Below, in pieces: positions 15,231 through 24,019 of a DNA stretch of 64,000 bases. The position numbers were made by a program, and so were the translations under genes. Within the stretch, counting starts at the first letter, position 1. Every line of letters starts with the position of its first letter. Source of the stretch: Clostridia bacterium (lineage in GTDB: Bacteria; Bacillota; Clostridia; Christensenellales; DTU072); contig JAQVQU010000001.1 in the NCBI GenBank assembly GCA_028701415.1, forward strand, positions 1-64,000. Direction: 5' to 3'. The notes beneath the pieces were generated by a model. It ran no database searches. It was not told where the DNA came from and worked only from the letters and a program-made list of their open reading frames with translations.

Positions 15231-16573
15231 TGTTTAGAACTATTATAAACGCTTTTAAAGACAAAGAAATAAGAAAGAAGATTCTTTTTACTCTTGCTCT
15301 TTTATTAATGTATAGGATTGGTTGTTTTGTCCCGATTCCTGGTTTGGATGTCCAGGCTATGGGTTTGACAACGATAGCTAACAATGATTTTCTACAATTA
15401 TTATCAACTGTTACTGGTTCAGCTTTCTCCAATGGTACAATTTTTGCGTTAGGAATAGTTCCTTTTATTAATTCTTACATTATTATGGAGCTTCTTACCT
15501 TAATAATCCCTAAGCTTGGGAAACTTGCTAAGGAAGGAGAGGACGGAAGAAAAAAAATTACGCAATACACTAGGTATTTGGCAATTCTGTTAGCTTTGGT
15601 ACAGGCTATAGGGATTATGTTCGTATGGAGAGAGTATATAAGCCCAGTATTTGGAACAACACCTGATGTTGCTGCTAATAGTGTCAATGAGATTTTTACA
15701 ATGATTTGTATAGTGGTTATACTAGTAGGCGGGTCTTCATTAGTTATGTGGATTGGCGAGAGAATAACTGAATATGGTGTTGGCAATGGCACATCTTTGA
15801 TAATTTTCATAGGTATTGTTTCTTCCTTGGGTTCTACCATATTAAACGCATTCATTACTATACCACAGCAGGTTCAAAGTGGTAATAGCACTGGAATTTG
15901 GTATTTACTAGGCTTCTTTGCTATAATATTCCTCTTGATTTTAGCTATCGTATATGTTGATATGTCAGAAAGAAGAATAGGGGTAATTTACTCTGGTGGC
16001 AGAATAGTAGGTAATAGGCAAACACAGTCTCAAACCACATACATACCCTTGAAAGTTAGCGCGGGTGGAGTTATGCCTATAATTTTTGCGTCATCCCTAA
16101 TTATGTTTCCTCAAATGATTATTCAATTCGGGGGATGGAGTACTTCTAAATTTGGATTATTTTGGTCAGAATGGATGGGTACAAACGGAAATTTATATGC
16201 TCCATTTATGTTTTTGCTTATTATATTCTTTGCGTATTTTTATGCTCAAATTCAATTTGATCCTGATGATGTTGCTAAGAATCTAAAAGAGAGAGGAGGT
16301 ACTCTTGTCGGCGGCATTTCTCCTGGGAAACCCACTTCAGAGTATCTAAGACGTATAAATCACAGACTTACGCTTTTCGGAGCATTATTCTTAGCTACAG
16401 TAGCTTTAGTTCCTACTTTGATTTTGCAACAAGTGGATGGTTTTTCTGATCTCGGCTTTGGACAAGCCTTCTCAGCAACAGGTTTATTGATCGTTGTTTC
16501 AGTCGCTCTGGAATTTGATAAACAGTTACAAGGACAGTTACTAGTTAAAAATAATAAAGGATTTTTGAAATAA
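15230..16573 (+). CDS. secY: preprotein translocase subunit SecY
   Basis: A 447-residue SecY with ten transmembrane helices; it forms the central pore of the Sec translocon that exports the lipoproteins seen in this window. The N-terminal KKILFTLALLLMYRIGCFVPIPG and helix 2a plug area with IVPFINSYIIMELL are recognisable, as is the C-terminal cytosolic loop with RRINHRLTLFGALFL. The start ATG overlaps the rplO stop by one base (TGATG); an in-frame TTG three bases earlier is unlikely. Its TAA overlaps adk. Confidence 0.97.
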   Translation: MFRTIINAFKDKEIRKKILFTLALLLMYRIGCFVPIPGLDVQAMGLTTIANNDFLQLLSTVTGSAFSNGTIFALGIVPFINSYIIMELLTLIIPKLGKLAKEGEDGRKKITQYTRYLAILLALVQAIGIMFVWREYISPVFGTTPDVAANSVNEIFTMICIVVILVGGSSLVMWIGERITEYGVGNGTSLIIFIGIVSSLGSTILNAFITIPQQVQSGNSTGIWYLLGFFAIIFLLILAIVYVDMSERRIGVIYSGGRIVGNRQTQSQTTYIPLKVSAGGVMPIIFASSLIMFPQMIIQFGGWSTSKFGLFWSEWMGTNGNLYAPFMFLLIIFFAYFYAQIQFDPDDVAKNLKERGGTLVGGISPGKPTSEYLRRINHRLTLFGALFLATVALVPTLILQQVDGFSDLGFGQAFSATGLLIVVSVALEFDKQLQGQLLVKNNKGFLK

Positions 16574-17199
16574 TGAACATTGTATTATTAGGTGCACCAG
16601 GTGCAGGAAAAGGTTCTCAGGCTGTAGTTATGTCGGCACACTATGGTATCCCTCACATCTCAACGGGGGATGTCTTAAGAGCGAATATAAAGAATCAAAC
16701 TGAAATTGGTAAGCATGCCAAACAATTTATTGAAAAAGGATTGCTTGTTCCTGATGAAGTTGTTGACAAAATTGTTGCGGAGAGAATTTTACAAGAGGAT
16801 TGTAAGAAAGGCTTTATATTAGACGGTTATCCAAGAACTATCAACCAAGCTGAATCTTTATCGAGAATAGCAAAGTTAGATTATGTGATAGTAATAGATG
16901 TTGATTATTCTGTAATAGTTAAGAGAATATCTGGTAGAAGAATGTGCAGCTGTGGAGCAACATACAATACTAGCACTTACGATAGAGAAGAATGTGCTGC
17001 TTGTGGAAAAAAATTATTTATCAGAGATGATGATAAAGAAGAAACAGTATTAAAGAGACTAGAGGTATATGAAAAAAACACAGCGCCGCTTCTAGACTAT
17101 TATAAAAAGAAAGGGTTGATTCTCAAGATAGACGGAAGCGAAACCGTGGAAAAGACATTTGAAAACGTAATAAAGGCACTTAATAATGCTGACAATTAA
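16573..17199 (+). CDS. adk: adenylate kinase, zinc-binding LID type
   Basis: A 208-residue enzyme that converts ATP plus AMP to two ADP. The P-loop GAPGAGKGS is at residues 7-15; the AMP site STGDVLR and the DGYPRT motif are intact. The LID carries cysteines in MCSCG and CAACGKK, the zinc-binding form usual in Gram-positive bacteria. The start is fixed by TAATG overlap with secY. The gene is in its usual place between secY and map. Confidence 0.97.
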   Translation: MNIVLLGAPGAGKGSQAVVMSAHYGIPHISTGDVLRANIKNQTEIGKHAKQFIEKGLLVPDEVVDKIVAERILQEDCKKGFILDGYPRTINQAESLSRIAKLDYVIVIDVDYSVIVKRISGRRMCSCGATYNTSTYDREECAACGKKLFIRDDDKEETVLKRLEVYEKNTAPLLDYYKKKGLILKIDGSETVEKTFENVIKALNNADN

Positions 17200-17929
17200 G
17201 AGCGATCATGAAATAGAACTCATGCGAAAAGCAGGGGCTATTGTTAGAGATGTTCTTGAAATAGTTGGAAGTTATGCAAAGCCAGGTGTAACAACAAGAA
17301 AGTTGGATGCTATTGCATATGACTACATAAAAAAGTGTGGGGCTTATCCCTCTTTCCTGGGATATGGAGGCTTTCCAAGTTCTATATGTACTTCTATAGA
17401 CGAGGAGATAGTTCATGGGATTCCATCAGGAAGAGTGATAGAAGAGGGTTGCCTATTGAAAATAGATGCTGGAGCTTGCCTTAATGGTTTCCATGCGGAT
17501 GCTGCAAGAACTTTCTTAGTAGGTTATGTTTCCGAGGAAAAGAAATTGCTAGCAAGAGTTTGCGAAGAAAGTTTCTTTAAAGGAATTTCTATCTTAAAAG
17601 ATGGGGTTAGATTGGGTGATCTAGGAAACTGTATTCAAACCTTTGTAGAAGAAAAAGGATATAGTGTTGTAAGAGAACTAGTAGGCCATGGAATTGGTAG
17701 AGAACTGCATGAAGACCCGAGTGTTCCTAATTATGGAATAATGGGCAGAGGATTGAGACTAGCAAAAAACATGACAATAGCTATAGAACCGATGATTAAT
17801 TATGGGACTAGAAAAGTTCAAATACTAGAAGATAACTGGACAGTTGTTACATTGGACGGAAAACCATCTGCTCATTATGAGAATACTGTCGTTATTAAAG
17901 ATGAAGGCGTCGAGATATTGACATTGTAA
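17186..17929 (+). CDS. map: methionine aminopeptidase, type I
   Basis: A 247-residue enzyme that removes the initiator methionine from new proteins. All five metal ligands can be placed: Asp in KIDAG and HADAART, His in GHGIG, Glu in AIEPM and the last Glu in YENTVV. The start MLTIKSDHEIELMRKAG matches the family and begins 14 bases inside the end of adk. It acts on nascent chains at the tunnel exit, so its placement in this operon is functional as well as historical. Confidence 0.97.
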   Translation: MLTIKSDHEIELMRKAGAIVRDVLEIVGSYAKPGVTTRKLDAIAYDYIKKCGAYPSFLGYGGFPSSICTSIDEEIVHGIPSGRVIEEGCLLKIDAGACLNGFHADAARTFLVGYVSEEKKLLARVCEESFFKGISILKDGVRLGDLGNCIQTFVEEKGYSVVRELVGHGIGRELHEDPSVPNYGIMGRGLRLAKNMTIAIEPMINYGTRKVQILEDNWTVVTLDGKPSAHYENTVVIKDEGVEILTL

Positions 17930-17934
17930 AAAAA

Positions 17935-18216
17935 ATGAAAACAGTAAAGTCTTTGGAATTAGGTGAAATTGTATTTTCTATAGCAGGTAGAGATAGTGGC
18001 CGCTTTTACTTGGTTGTTGAAATTATAGATGACAACTTTGTGTCTATTGCTGACGGGGATTTGAGAAGAATTGATTCGCCTAAAAGAAAGAAGATTAAGC
18101 ACCTTAAAACAGAGGGAATAATAATAGAAAAAATAAAAGAAAAATTAGAGCTTGAAAAGAAAATATTTGATGCAGAAATAAAAAGTGCTTTAAGATCTTT
18201 TAATGGCTCAATATAG
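17935..18216 (+). CDS. KOW domain RNA-binding protein (L14e/L27e-like)
   Basis: A 93-residue protein with an N-terminal KOW-type barrel (GEIVFSIAGRDSGRFYLVVEIID) followed by a lysine-rich segment and an acidic/helical tail. Many Bacillota carry a small KOW protein at this position, between map and infA, and it is presumed to bind rRNA. It begins five bases after map with no clear Shine-Dalgarno, so it is probably translated by coupling to map. The precise role is unknown. Confidence 0.85.
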   Translation: MKTVKSLELGEIVFSIAGRDSGRFYLVVEIIDDNFVSIADGDLRRIDSPKRKKIKHLKTEGIIIEKIKEKLELEKKIFDAEIKSALRSFNGSI

Positions 18217-18230
18217 ATAGGAGATAATAA

Positions 18231-18452
18231 ATGCCAAAGGAAACTCAAATAGAGGAAGAAGGAACGGTAGTTGAGGTTTTGCCAGGTACCAAATTTAAGG
18301 TTGAACTTAAAAGCGGTCGAGTGGTATTGGCCTATCTCGCTGGGAAGATGAGGCAACACTTTGTAAAAGTGTGTCAAGGAGATAGTGTTAGAGTTGCTTT
18401 TAGTCAGTATGATTTTACACAAGGAAGGATTATATACAGGAATAAAAACTAG
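18231..18452 (+). CDS. infA: translation initiation factor IF-1
   Basis: A 73-residue OB-fold factor that sits in the ribosomal A site during initiation. The IEEEGTVVEVLPGTKFKVEL start and the GKMRQHFVKVCQGDSVRVAFSQYD core are diagnostic, although bacterial IF-1 usually reads GKMRxxxIxILPGDxV; here the PGD is QGD. Length is normal. AGGAG is upstream of ATG and rpmJ follows after 12 bases. Confidence 0.96.
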   Translation: MPKETQIEEEGTVVEVLPGTKFKVELKSGRVVLAYLAGKMRQHFVKVCQGDSVRVAFSQYDFTQGRIIYRNKN

Positions 18453-18464
18453 GGAGGTAATGAT

Positions 18465-18581
18465 ATGAAAGTTAGACCATCAGTTAAACCTATTTGCGAT
18501 AAATGCAAAGTAATTAAGAGAGACGGAAAAGTAATGGTTATTTGCTCAAAATATCCAAAACATAAGCAAGTTCAGGGTTAA
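18465..18581 (+). CDS. rpmJ: 50S ribosomal protein L36
   Basis: A 38-residue L36 starting MKVRPSVKPICDKCK and ending KHKQVQG. The zinc ligands are C11, C14 and C27 plus H32. GGGAGG sits seven bases before ATG. This is the last gene before the alpha-operon leader, and it is too short to be found by usual ORF size cut-offs. Confidence 0.97.
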   Translation: MKVRPSVKPICDKCKVIKRDGKVMVICSKYPKHKQVQG

Positions 18582-18609
18582 TTATCGATAAAGTGTATTT
18601 TCATTTTAA

Positions 18610-18639
18610 TTGCTACTTTTTTGATAATTATGTTATACT
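18610..18639 (+). promoter_or_regulatory. probable internal promoter of the alpha operon
   Basis: TTGCTA (18610-18615), 18-base spacer, TATACT (18634-18639), in the only long gap of the superoperon. Transcription from here would begin near 18646 and include the hairpin at 18677-18724. Confidence 0.6.
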
Positions 18640-18676
18640 TTCGCAGTTAGTCTAAATACATAAAATACGAAAACAA

Positions 18677-18724
18677 TTTTTCAGGGCGGCTGAGCCCAAA
18701 TGATGAAGGGTTTCACCTGAAAAA
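18677..18724 (+). promoter_or_regulatory. structured RNA leader before rpsM (candidate autoregulatory site)
   Basis: A nine-base-pair stem, TTTTTCAGG (18677-18685) with CCTGAAAAA (18716-18724), encloses a smaller GGC/GCC hairpin (18688-18696). It is not followed by a T run, so it is not a plain terminator. In E. coli the alpha operon, and in Bacillus rpsD, are repressed by S4 binding to the leader; rpsD is in this operon, so S4 control is plausible but unproven. Confidence 0.55.
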
Positions 18725-18767
18725 CAAATATATATAATAGGAAAAACAAAAAAATGGAGGTTACCAA

Positions 18768-19145
18768 ATGGCTCGTATTGCAGGTGTGGATTTGCCCCGT
18801 GAGAAGAGAGTTGAGATAGGATTGACCTATATCTATGGAATCGGAAGAGTTACCGCTAATCAGATACTTGATATCTGTAAAGTTAACCCTGATACCAGAG
18901 TAAAAGATTTGTCGGAAGATGATGTGGTTAAAATTCGTTCATACATTGAAAATAATTTTCGTGTTGAAGGAACTCTCAGAAACGAAATAAGTCAAAATAT
19001 TAAGAGATTACAAGACATAGGCTGTTATCGTGGTGTAAGGCATAGAAAGGGATTGCCAGTTAGAGGTCAATCTACAAAAACAAACGCTCGTACTCGAAAA
19101 GGACCGAAACGTACAGTTGGTCGCGCAAAGAAAGCAGTCAAATAA
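18768..19145 (+). CDS. rpsM: 30S ribosomal protein S13
   Basis: A 125-residue S13 beginning MARIAGVDLPREKRVEIGLTYIYGIG and ending in the basic tail KNARTRKGPKRTVG-like region that reaches the P-site tRNA. Normal length. It is the first gene of the alpha operon section, preceded by a strong GGAGG and by the structured leader at 18677-18724. Confidence 0.98.
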   Translation: MARIAGVDLPREKRVEIGLTYIYGIGRVTANQILDICKVNPDTRVKDLSEDDVVKIRSYIENNFRVEGTLRNEISQNIKRLQDIGCYRGVRHRKGLPVRGQSTKTNARTRKGPKRTVGRAKKAVK

Positions 19146-19172
19146 TAGTCTATAATTAGGAGGCATAATTTT

Positions 19173-19568
19173 ATGGCAACGGTAAAAAGATCAGCTATAA
19201 AAAGAAGAAAAGATTTAAAAAATATTGAGAAGGGGCAAGCTCATGTGCATGCGTCTTTCAATAATACTATAGTGACAATTACAGATATGAACGGTGGAAC
19301 CATAAGTTGGTCTTCCTCGGGAAAATTGGGCATGAAGGGTAGCCGTAAGGCAACACCATACGCAGCTCAAATGGTTGCAGAGGATGCAGCAAAAGCGGCG
19401 AAGGAACATGGGCTTCGTACAGTTGAAGTGTACATCAAAGGTCCTGGACAAGGTCGTGAATCGGCAATTAGGGCATTCGAAAAATGTGACTTGTTGGTAA
19501 CCATGATTAGAGACGTGTCCCCAATTCCTCATAATGGTTGTCGCCCCCCAAAAGTCAGAAGGTTGTAA
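19173..19568 (+). CDS. rpsK: 30S ribosomal protein S11
   Basis: A 131-residue S11 with GQAHVHASFNNTIVTITD, GPGQGRESAIRAF and the C-terminal PIPHNGCRPPKVRRL, all near-invariant. S11 forms part of the platform near the Shine-Dalgarno helix. AGGAGG lies ten bases upstream of ATG. Confidence 0.98.
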   Translation: MATVKRSAIKRRKDLKNIEKGQAHVHASFNNTIVTITDMNGGTISWSSSGKLGMKGSRKATPYAAQMVAEDAAKAAKEHGLRTVEVYIKGPGQGRESAIRAFEKCDLLVTMIRDVSPIPHNGCRPPKVRRL

Positions 19569-19586
19569 TTCAGGAGGTTATTTAAT

Positions 19587-20210
19587 ATGGCAAAATATAC
19601 AGGTCCTGTCTGTAAATTATGCAGACGCGAAGGGATAAAATTATTTTTAAAAGGAGAGAGATGTCTTGGGAGCAACTGCTCTTTTAACAAGAACCCCGTC
19701 CCTCCCGGACAACACGGAGCTTCTAGAAAAAAAGCTACCGCTTATAGTATTCAGCTAAGAGAAAAACAAAAGACAAAGAGGACATACGGATTAATGGAAG
19801 GTCAGTTTCATAGTTACTATGAAAAGGCTACAAACTTACGTGGTGTTACTGGCGAATTGATGTTAATTTTAATAGAAAGAAGGTTAGATAATGTTGTTTA
19901 TCGTATGGGAATAGCATCAAGCAGAGCTCAGTCAAGACAACTTGTTGGACATGGCCACGTTTGCGTTAATGGAGATAAAGTAAATATACCATCTTATTTA
20001 GTGAAAGCTGGCGATGTTGTTTCTATTAGAGAAAGCAAACAGGACAAACCGTTCTTCAAGGATCTGAAGTCGCAAAAAGTATCAAATTTGCCAAAATGGC
20101 TCTCTTTTGATCCTGCTACTTTAACTGGAAAAGTTGAAGCTTTGCCAGAAAGAGCTGATATTGATGTTCAAGTATCTGAACATATGATAGTTGAGTTATA
20201 CTCGAAATAA
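19587..20210 (+). CDS. rpsD: 30S ribosomal protein S4, zinc type
   Basis: A 207-residue S4, a primary 16S rRNA binder. The N-terminus has four cysteines (C9, C12, C26, C31) for zinc, followed by KNPVPPGQHG and the S4 RNA-binding domain (RLDNVVYRMGIASSRAQSRQLVGHGH). S4 is the usual repressor of this operon in other bacteria, which gives meaning to the leader at 18677-18724. Confidence 0.98.
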   Translation: MAKYTGPVCKLCRREGIKLFLKGERCLGSNCSFNKNPVPPGQHGASRKKATAYSIQLREKQKTKRTYGLMEGQFHSYYEKATNLRGVTGELMLILIERRLDNVVYRMGIASSRAQSRQLVGHGHVCVNGDKVNIPSYLVKAGDVVSIRESKQDKPFFKDLKSQKVSNLPKWLSFDPATLTGKVEALPERADIDVQVSEHMIVELYSK

Positions 20211-20230
20211 TTCTTGGAGGGAACATAATT

Positions 20231-21187
20231 ATGATGGAAGTAAGAAAACCTAAAATACTAGTTGAAGATAATGCAGATGGGTCTGAGGCAGTTTTTACTG
20301 TAGAACCCCTTGAGCGTGGCAACGGTATAACTTTAGGCAACAGTTTAAGACGCGTATTGAGTACAGCCTTGCCTGGAGTAGCAATTATAGGAATAAAGAT
20401 CCAGGGTGTCCCTCACGAGTATTCTACTATAGATGGTGTTCGTGAAGATGTAATGGAAATCATTCTAAATTTAAAGGAAGTTGCTATTAAGGTATCTGAT
20501 CCTGAGAAATTTGAGACTATAACAGTAAGGTTGGCAAAAAGCGGTTTAGGGGTTGTGAAAGCGGCGGATATTCATGTCCCGGCTGGAGTGGAAATTTCTA
20601 ATAAAGATGCTTATATTTGTTCTCTGGAAGAAAATGCTTCCATTGACATAGATTTAACAATAGGAGCGGGCAGAGGCTATAAGTCTGCTCAAGATAATAA
20701 GAACACTAAATCTGCAATTGGGTATATTCCGATTGATAGTTTGTTTTCGCCTGTCAAATCAGTAAGTTATGAAGTTAGTAGCACTCGTGTTGAACAATCA
20801 ATAGACTATGACAAACTGAAAGTAAAAGTAAAAACTAACGGAGCCGTTACTGCTAGAGAGATATTATCTCTTGCTGCAAAATTGCTTAACGAGCATTTGT
20901 CATTATTTATTAATCTTGTTGATGGAATGGATACAACACATATTTTCATAGATGGTCCTGATGATCAACCCATCAAACAACCAGGGGGAAACAGTATTGA
21001 AGATTTGGAACTATCTGTTAGGCCTTTAAATTGTTTGAAACGTGCTGGTATTTTTACAATAGAGGATCTTCTAAAATTGACAGAGGATGATATGCTAAAA
21101 GTAAAAAATCTCGGGAAAAAATCTCTAGAGGAAGTTATGGACAAACTGTCTTCAATGGGATACACCCTTAGGACAAAGGAAGATTAA
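20231..21187 (+). CDS. rpoA: RNA polymerase subunit alpha
   Basis: A 318-residue alpha subunit. The N-terminal assembly domain carries FTVEPLERGNGITLGNSLRRVLS and the DG(V)REDVMEIILNLK region; a linker near residues 228-245 leads to the C-terminal domain with the helix-hairpin-helix LKRAGIFTIEDLLKLTEDDMLKVKNLGKKS, which binds UP elements and activators such as the Crp/Fnr protein. Two adjacent ATGs (20231, 20234) are possible; GGAGGG at 20216 fits either. Confidence 0.98.
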   Translation: MMEVRKPKILVEDNADGSEAVFTVEPLERGNGITLGNSLRRVLSTALPGVAIIGIKIQGVPHEYSTIDGVREDVMEIILNLKEVAIKVSDPEKFETITVRLAKSGLGVVKAADIHVPAGVEISNKDAYICSLEENASIDIDLTIGAGRGYKSAQDNKNTKSAIGYIPIDSLFSPVKSVSYEVSSTRVEQSIDYDKLKVKVKTNGAVTAREILSLAAKLLNEHLSLFINLVDGMDTTHIFIDGPDDQPIKQPGGNSIEDLELSVRPLNCLKRAGIFTIEDLLKLTEDDMLKVKNLGKKSLEEVMDKLSSMGYTLRTKED

Positions 21188-21198
21188 GGAGAAACAAA

Positions 21199-21714
21199 AT
21201 GGCTAAAAATAAAAAATTAGGGAAGAGGACGGATATTCGCCTATATATTTTAAAAAATCAGGCTAGCGAGCTTCTTTGGTATGGGAAACTTGAAACCACA
21301 CTTGACAGAGCGAAATCAGTAAGAAGAATTGCGGAGAGAATGATTACTTTGGCAGTTAATTCTTATGAAGACACAGTGAAGGTGTATAAGGATAAACTTA
21401 ACCAAAAAGAAGAAACCATAAAAGTTGAATACCAGAATGATGGGCCCAAAAAACTTGCAGCTCGTAGAAGAATTCTTGCAACCTTAAGAGATATACAAGA
21501 AATACAAGGTGAAAAAGAAAAGAAGGCGGACTATAAAGAAAGAACTGCTGAAATTACTCATCCTTTAGTTGAGAAGATTTTTCGTGAATATGCACCTAAA
21601 TATGCTGCTAGAGCCAAAGAGAAGGGTACTTCTGGAGGATATACTAGAATTATTAAACTAGGAGCTAGAAGAGGAGATGACGCTGAAATGTGTATCCTTG
21701 AACTAGTTGACTAA
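21199..21714 (+). CDS. rplQ: 50S ribosomal protein L17, expanded
   Basis: A 171-residue L17, against about 113-130 in many bacteria. The N-terminal half (KLETTLDRAKSVRRIAERMITLA) and the C-terminal GGYTRIIKLGARRGDDAEM are standard. Between them is an added, highly charged stretch of roughly 50 residues (VYKDKLNQKEETIKVEY and on). Longer L17 forms occur in several clostridia, so this is a lineage trait rather than an error. It is the last gene of the superoperon. Confidence 0.96.
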   Translation: MAKNKKLGKRTDIRLYILKNQASELLWYGKLETTLDRAKSVRRIAERMITLAVNSYEDTVKVYKDKLNQKEETIKVEYQNDGPKKLAARRRILATLRDIQEIQGEKEKKADYKERTAEITHPLVEKIFREYAPKYAARAKEKGTSGGYTRIIKLGARRGDDAEMCILELVD

Positions 21715-21734
21715 ATGTTTCTAAGCTATAGTTT

Positions 21735-21762
21735 ACGCCGGCAAAATAGCCGGCGTTTTTTT
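21735..21762 (+). terminator. terminator of the ribosomal superoperon
   Basis: ACGCCGGC (21735-21742) pairs perfectly with GCCGGCGT (21749-21756) around a six-base loop, followed by six T beyond the stem. It is one of the strongest intrinsic terminators in the window. Confidence 0.95.
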
Positions 21763-21778
21763 GTATGTAGTAACAAAA

Positions 21779-21808
21779 TTGACTTATTTGGGTTAGTTGT
21801 GATAATAT
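21779..21808 (+). promoter_or_regulatory. promoter for coaX
   Basis: TTGACT (21779-21784) with TAATAT (21803-21808) at 18 bases or overlapping GATAAT at 16 bases. It lies just after the superoperon terminator and about 20 bases before the coaX start. Confidence 0.6.
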
Positions 21809-21828
21809 TCTCAGTAATGAGGGAAAAA

Positions 21829-22602
21829 ATGATACTTTTACTAGATATAGGTAACTCTAATATAAAGATTGGTTTGCTCGAGAATGATGAGATAACGCAC
21901 TCTTGGAGAATTGCTTCTGACCATAACAAAACAGCGGATGAATTTGGTATGGTTTTTTACGACTTATTGATTAATGTAAAGAAGTCTTTTTCTGATGTAG
22001 AAGGAATTATTATTAGTTCAGTTGCCCCAGCTTTAAATTACACTATTGAACATATGTGTGCTTATTATACGAAGATTAAACCGATTATGGTTTCAACAAA
22101 GCTTAATCTTGGAATACAGATAGGTTATACTTTCCCGGACGAACTTGGGGCAGATAGAATTGTAAACTCTGTTGCTGCATATCATATTTATGGGGGCCCC
22201 TGTATGGTCGTTGATTTTGGAAGTGCGACAACATTTAATATTGTTTCAGATGATGGTATATTTCTTGGAGGGGCAATTGCTCCAGGAATTAAATCGAGTG
22301 CAGAGGCATTAACAAATACTGCGGCGAAACTTCCTAGAATTGAATTATTCAAGCCTGAACAGATTATTGGGAGAACTACAGTTGCAAATATGCAGTCTGG
22401 TCTAATCTATGGATTCACGGGATTGGTTGAAGGCTTGATAAAAGGTATGAAGGCCGAGAGCGGGTATGAAGAAGGACTAAAGGTAATAGCAACTGGGGGA
22501 ATGAGTGAATTAGTAAACGATAATAAGCTTTTTGATAGAGTTGATAGAGCCCTTTCATTAAAAGGACTAAAGATATTATATAAGCTTAACAAAAGCATTT
22601 AA
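21829..22602 (+). CDS. coaX: type III pantothenate kinase
   Basis: A 257-residue kinase for the first step of coenzyme A synthesis. It opens MILLLDIGNSNIKIGL, the phosphate-binding loop of the ASKHA fold, and has DELGADRIVNSVAAYH and DFGSATTFNIV motifs typical of CoaX. An open frame runs back to 21715 across the terminator, but ATG 21829 with GAGGG five bases upstream gives the normal family length. hom follows after 17 bases and may be on the same transcript. Confidence 0.95.
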   Translation: MILLLDIGNSNIKIGLLENDEITHSWRIASDHNKTADEFGMVFYDLLINVKKSFSDVEGIIISSVAPALNYTIEHMCAYYTKIKPIMVSTKLNLGIQIGYTFPDELGADRIVNSVAAYHIYGGPCMVVDFGSATTFNIVSDDGIFLGGAIAPGIKSSAEALTNTAAKLPRIELFKPEQIIGRTTVANMQSGLIYGFTGLVEGLIKGMKAESGYEEGLKVIATGGMSELVNDNKLFDRVDRALSLKGLKILYKLNKSI

Positions 22603-22619
22603 AATAACAGGAGATTTTT

Positions 22620-23894
22620 ATGAAGAAAGTAGGTGTGGCACTTTTGGGCTTAGGAACAGTGGGTGGTGGAACATATCGTATTCTTACTGAGATGAGAGAG
22701 AAGATTAAAGCTACAGATGGCGTTGATATCGAAATTATACACGTATTGGAGAGAAACCAAGACAGAATTAAAGAACTTGGAGTTGATCCCGCCATTGTAT
22801 CGACTGACATTAAAAATGTTTTAGAGGATCCTAGAATTTCTATAGTTGCTGAATTTTTTGGAGGGATTGAACCTGCAAGGTCATTTCTGATTCAATCTCT
22901 TAAGGCTGGAAAAAGCATCGTAACTGCAAACAAGGAAATGTTTTCAAAACACTGGTCTGAATTTGAATGTGCCGCGAAAGAAGGCAAAGCGGGAATTTAC
23001 TTTGAAGCCACTTGTGTAGGAGGGGTTCCTATAATTAGGACGTTAACCGCAAGTATGCAGGGGAATATAATACAATCTATACAAGGGATCGTTAATGGAA
23101 CAACAAACTATATTCTTACTAAAATGGCAGATGAAGGTAAAAGTTACGATAGTGTTTTGAAAGAAGCACAACAACTAGGATATGCAGAAGCAAACCCATC
23201 TGCTGACGTTGATGGATTTGATAGTATGTATAAATTGTCAATTTTGTCAACATTGTGTTTCAACAAGAAGGTTCCCTTAAACAAGATATATCGCGAAGGT
23301 ATTACTGGGATAGACAAAATTGATATAGAAAATGGTAAAAAGTTTGGATATACACTTAAGTTATTGGCAATTGGAAAGCTTAACGACGGTAAAATCGAAG
23401 CTCGGGTACACCCAGCTTTTATAGCTGATGAAAACCCTTTAGCGTCTGTAAAAGGTTCATTTAATGCGGTCCTCATTAATGGTGATAATGTTGGGGATAT
23501 AATGTTATATGGAAGAGGGGCTGGTGATCTTCCTACAGGATCAGCGATAGTATCGGATATTGTATATTGTGCCAGACAAGAGACTCATAAGCTCTCTTCT
23601 TTTGACAATAGACCTGAAGCAGTAAGCGATGAGGATTTTGAGAACGATTTTGAGTGTGAGTACTATGTCAGGATGAATGTCATGGATAAGCCTGGGGTTT
23701 TAGCAAAAATAGCCGCATCCTTTGGAAAGTATGATGTTTCCATAAATAGTGTGGAACAAATAGCTTCAAAAGGATCTGCGAATATAATTTTTATGATTCA
23801 TATGACTCAAGAAAGTTACATAAACAAAGCAATTAAGGATATTAAATCTCTACCCGAGGTTTTAGCAGTTAATTCAATGATTAGGGTTATTTAA
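22620..23894 (+). CDS. hom: homoserine dehydrogenase
   Basis: A 424-residue enzyme that reduces aspartate semialdehyde to homoserine on the way to threonine and methionine. N-terminal NAD(P)-binding GLGTVGGGTYRIL, central NGTTNYILTKM and ADVDGFDSMYKLSIL (catalytic region), and a C-terminal ACT domain (about residues 345-424) for feedback by threonine are visible. GGAG precedes ATG. Followed by a perfect terminator. Confidence 0.96.
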   Translation: MKKVGVALLGLGTVGGGTYRILTEMREKIKATDGVDIEIIHVLERNQDRIKELGVDPAIVSTDIKNVLEDPRISIVAEFFGGIEPARSFLIQSLKAGKSIVTANKEMFSKHWSEFECAAKEGKAGIYFEATCVGGVPIIRTLTASMQGNIIQSIQGIVNGTTNYILTKMADEGKSYDSVLKEAQQLGYAEANPSADVDGFDSMYKLSILSTLCFNKKVPLNKIYREGITGIDKIDIENGKKFGYTLKLLAIGKLNDGKIEARVHPAFIADENPLASVKGSFNAVLINGDNVGDIMLYGRGAGDLPTGSAIVSDIVYCARQETHKLSSFDNRPEAVSDEDFENDFECEYYVRMNVMDKPGVLAKIAASFGKYDVSINSVEQIASKGSANIIFMIHMTQESYINKAIKDIKSLPEVLAVNSMIRVI

Positions 23895-23935
23895 TTAGTC
23901 TTTTCAACATCAAACTATTTTTACGCTTATTTAAT

Positions 23936-23960
23936 AAACAGGTATTTCGATACCTGTTTT
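23936..23960 (+). terminator. terminator after hom
   Basis: AAACAGGTAT and ATACCTGTTT form a perfect ten-base-pair stem with a TTCG tetraloop (23946-23949), then T residues. Confidence 0.93.
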
Positions 23961-24019
23961 TAATTTCACACTATTTACACAAATATAGTGATATAATTTT
24001 GATAAATGGGAGATGTGTT

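Noticed and set aside
21715..21828. N-terminal extension of coaX by 38 codons
   Set aside because: The extension crosses the ribosomal operon terminator and the coaX promoter, lacks a ribosome-binding site and would exceed the family length.
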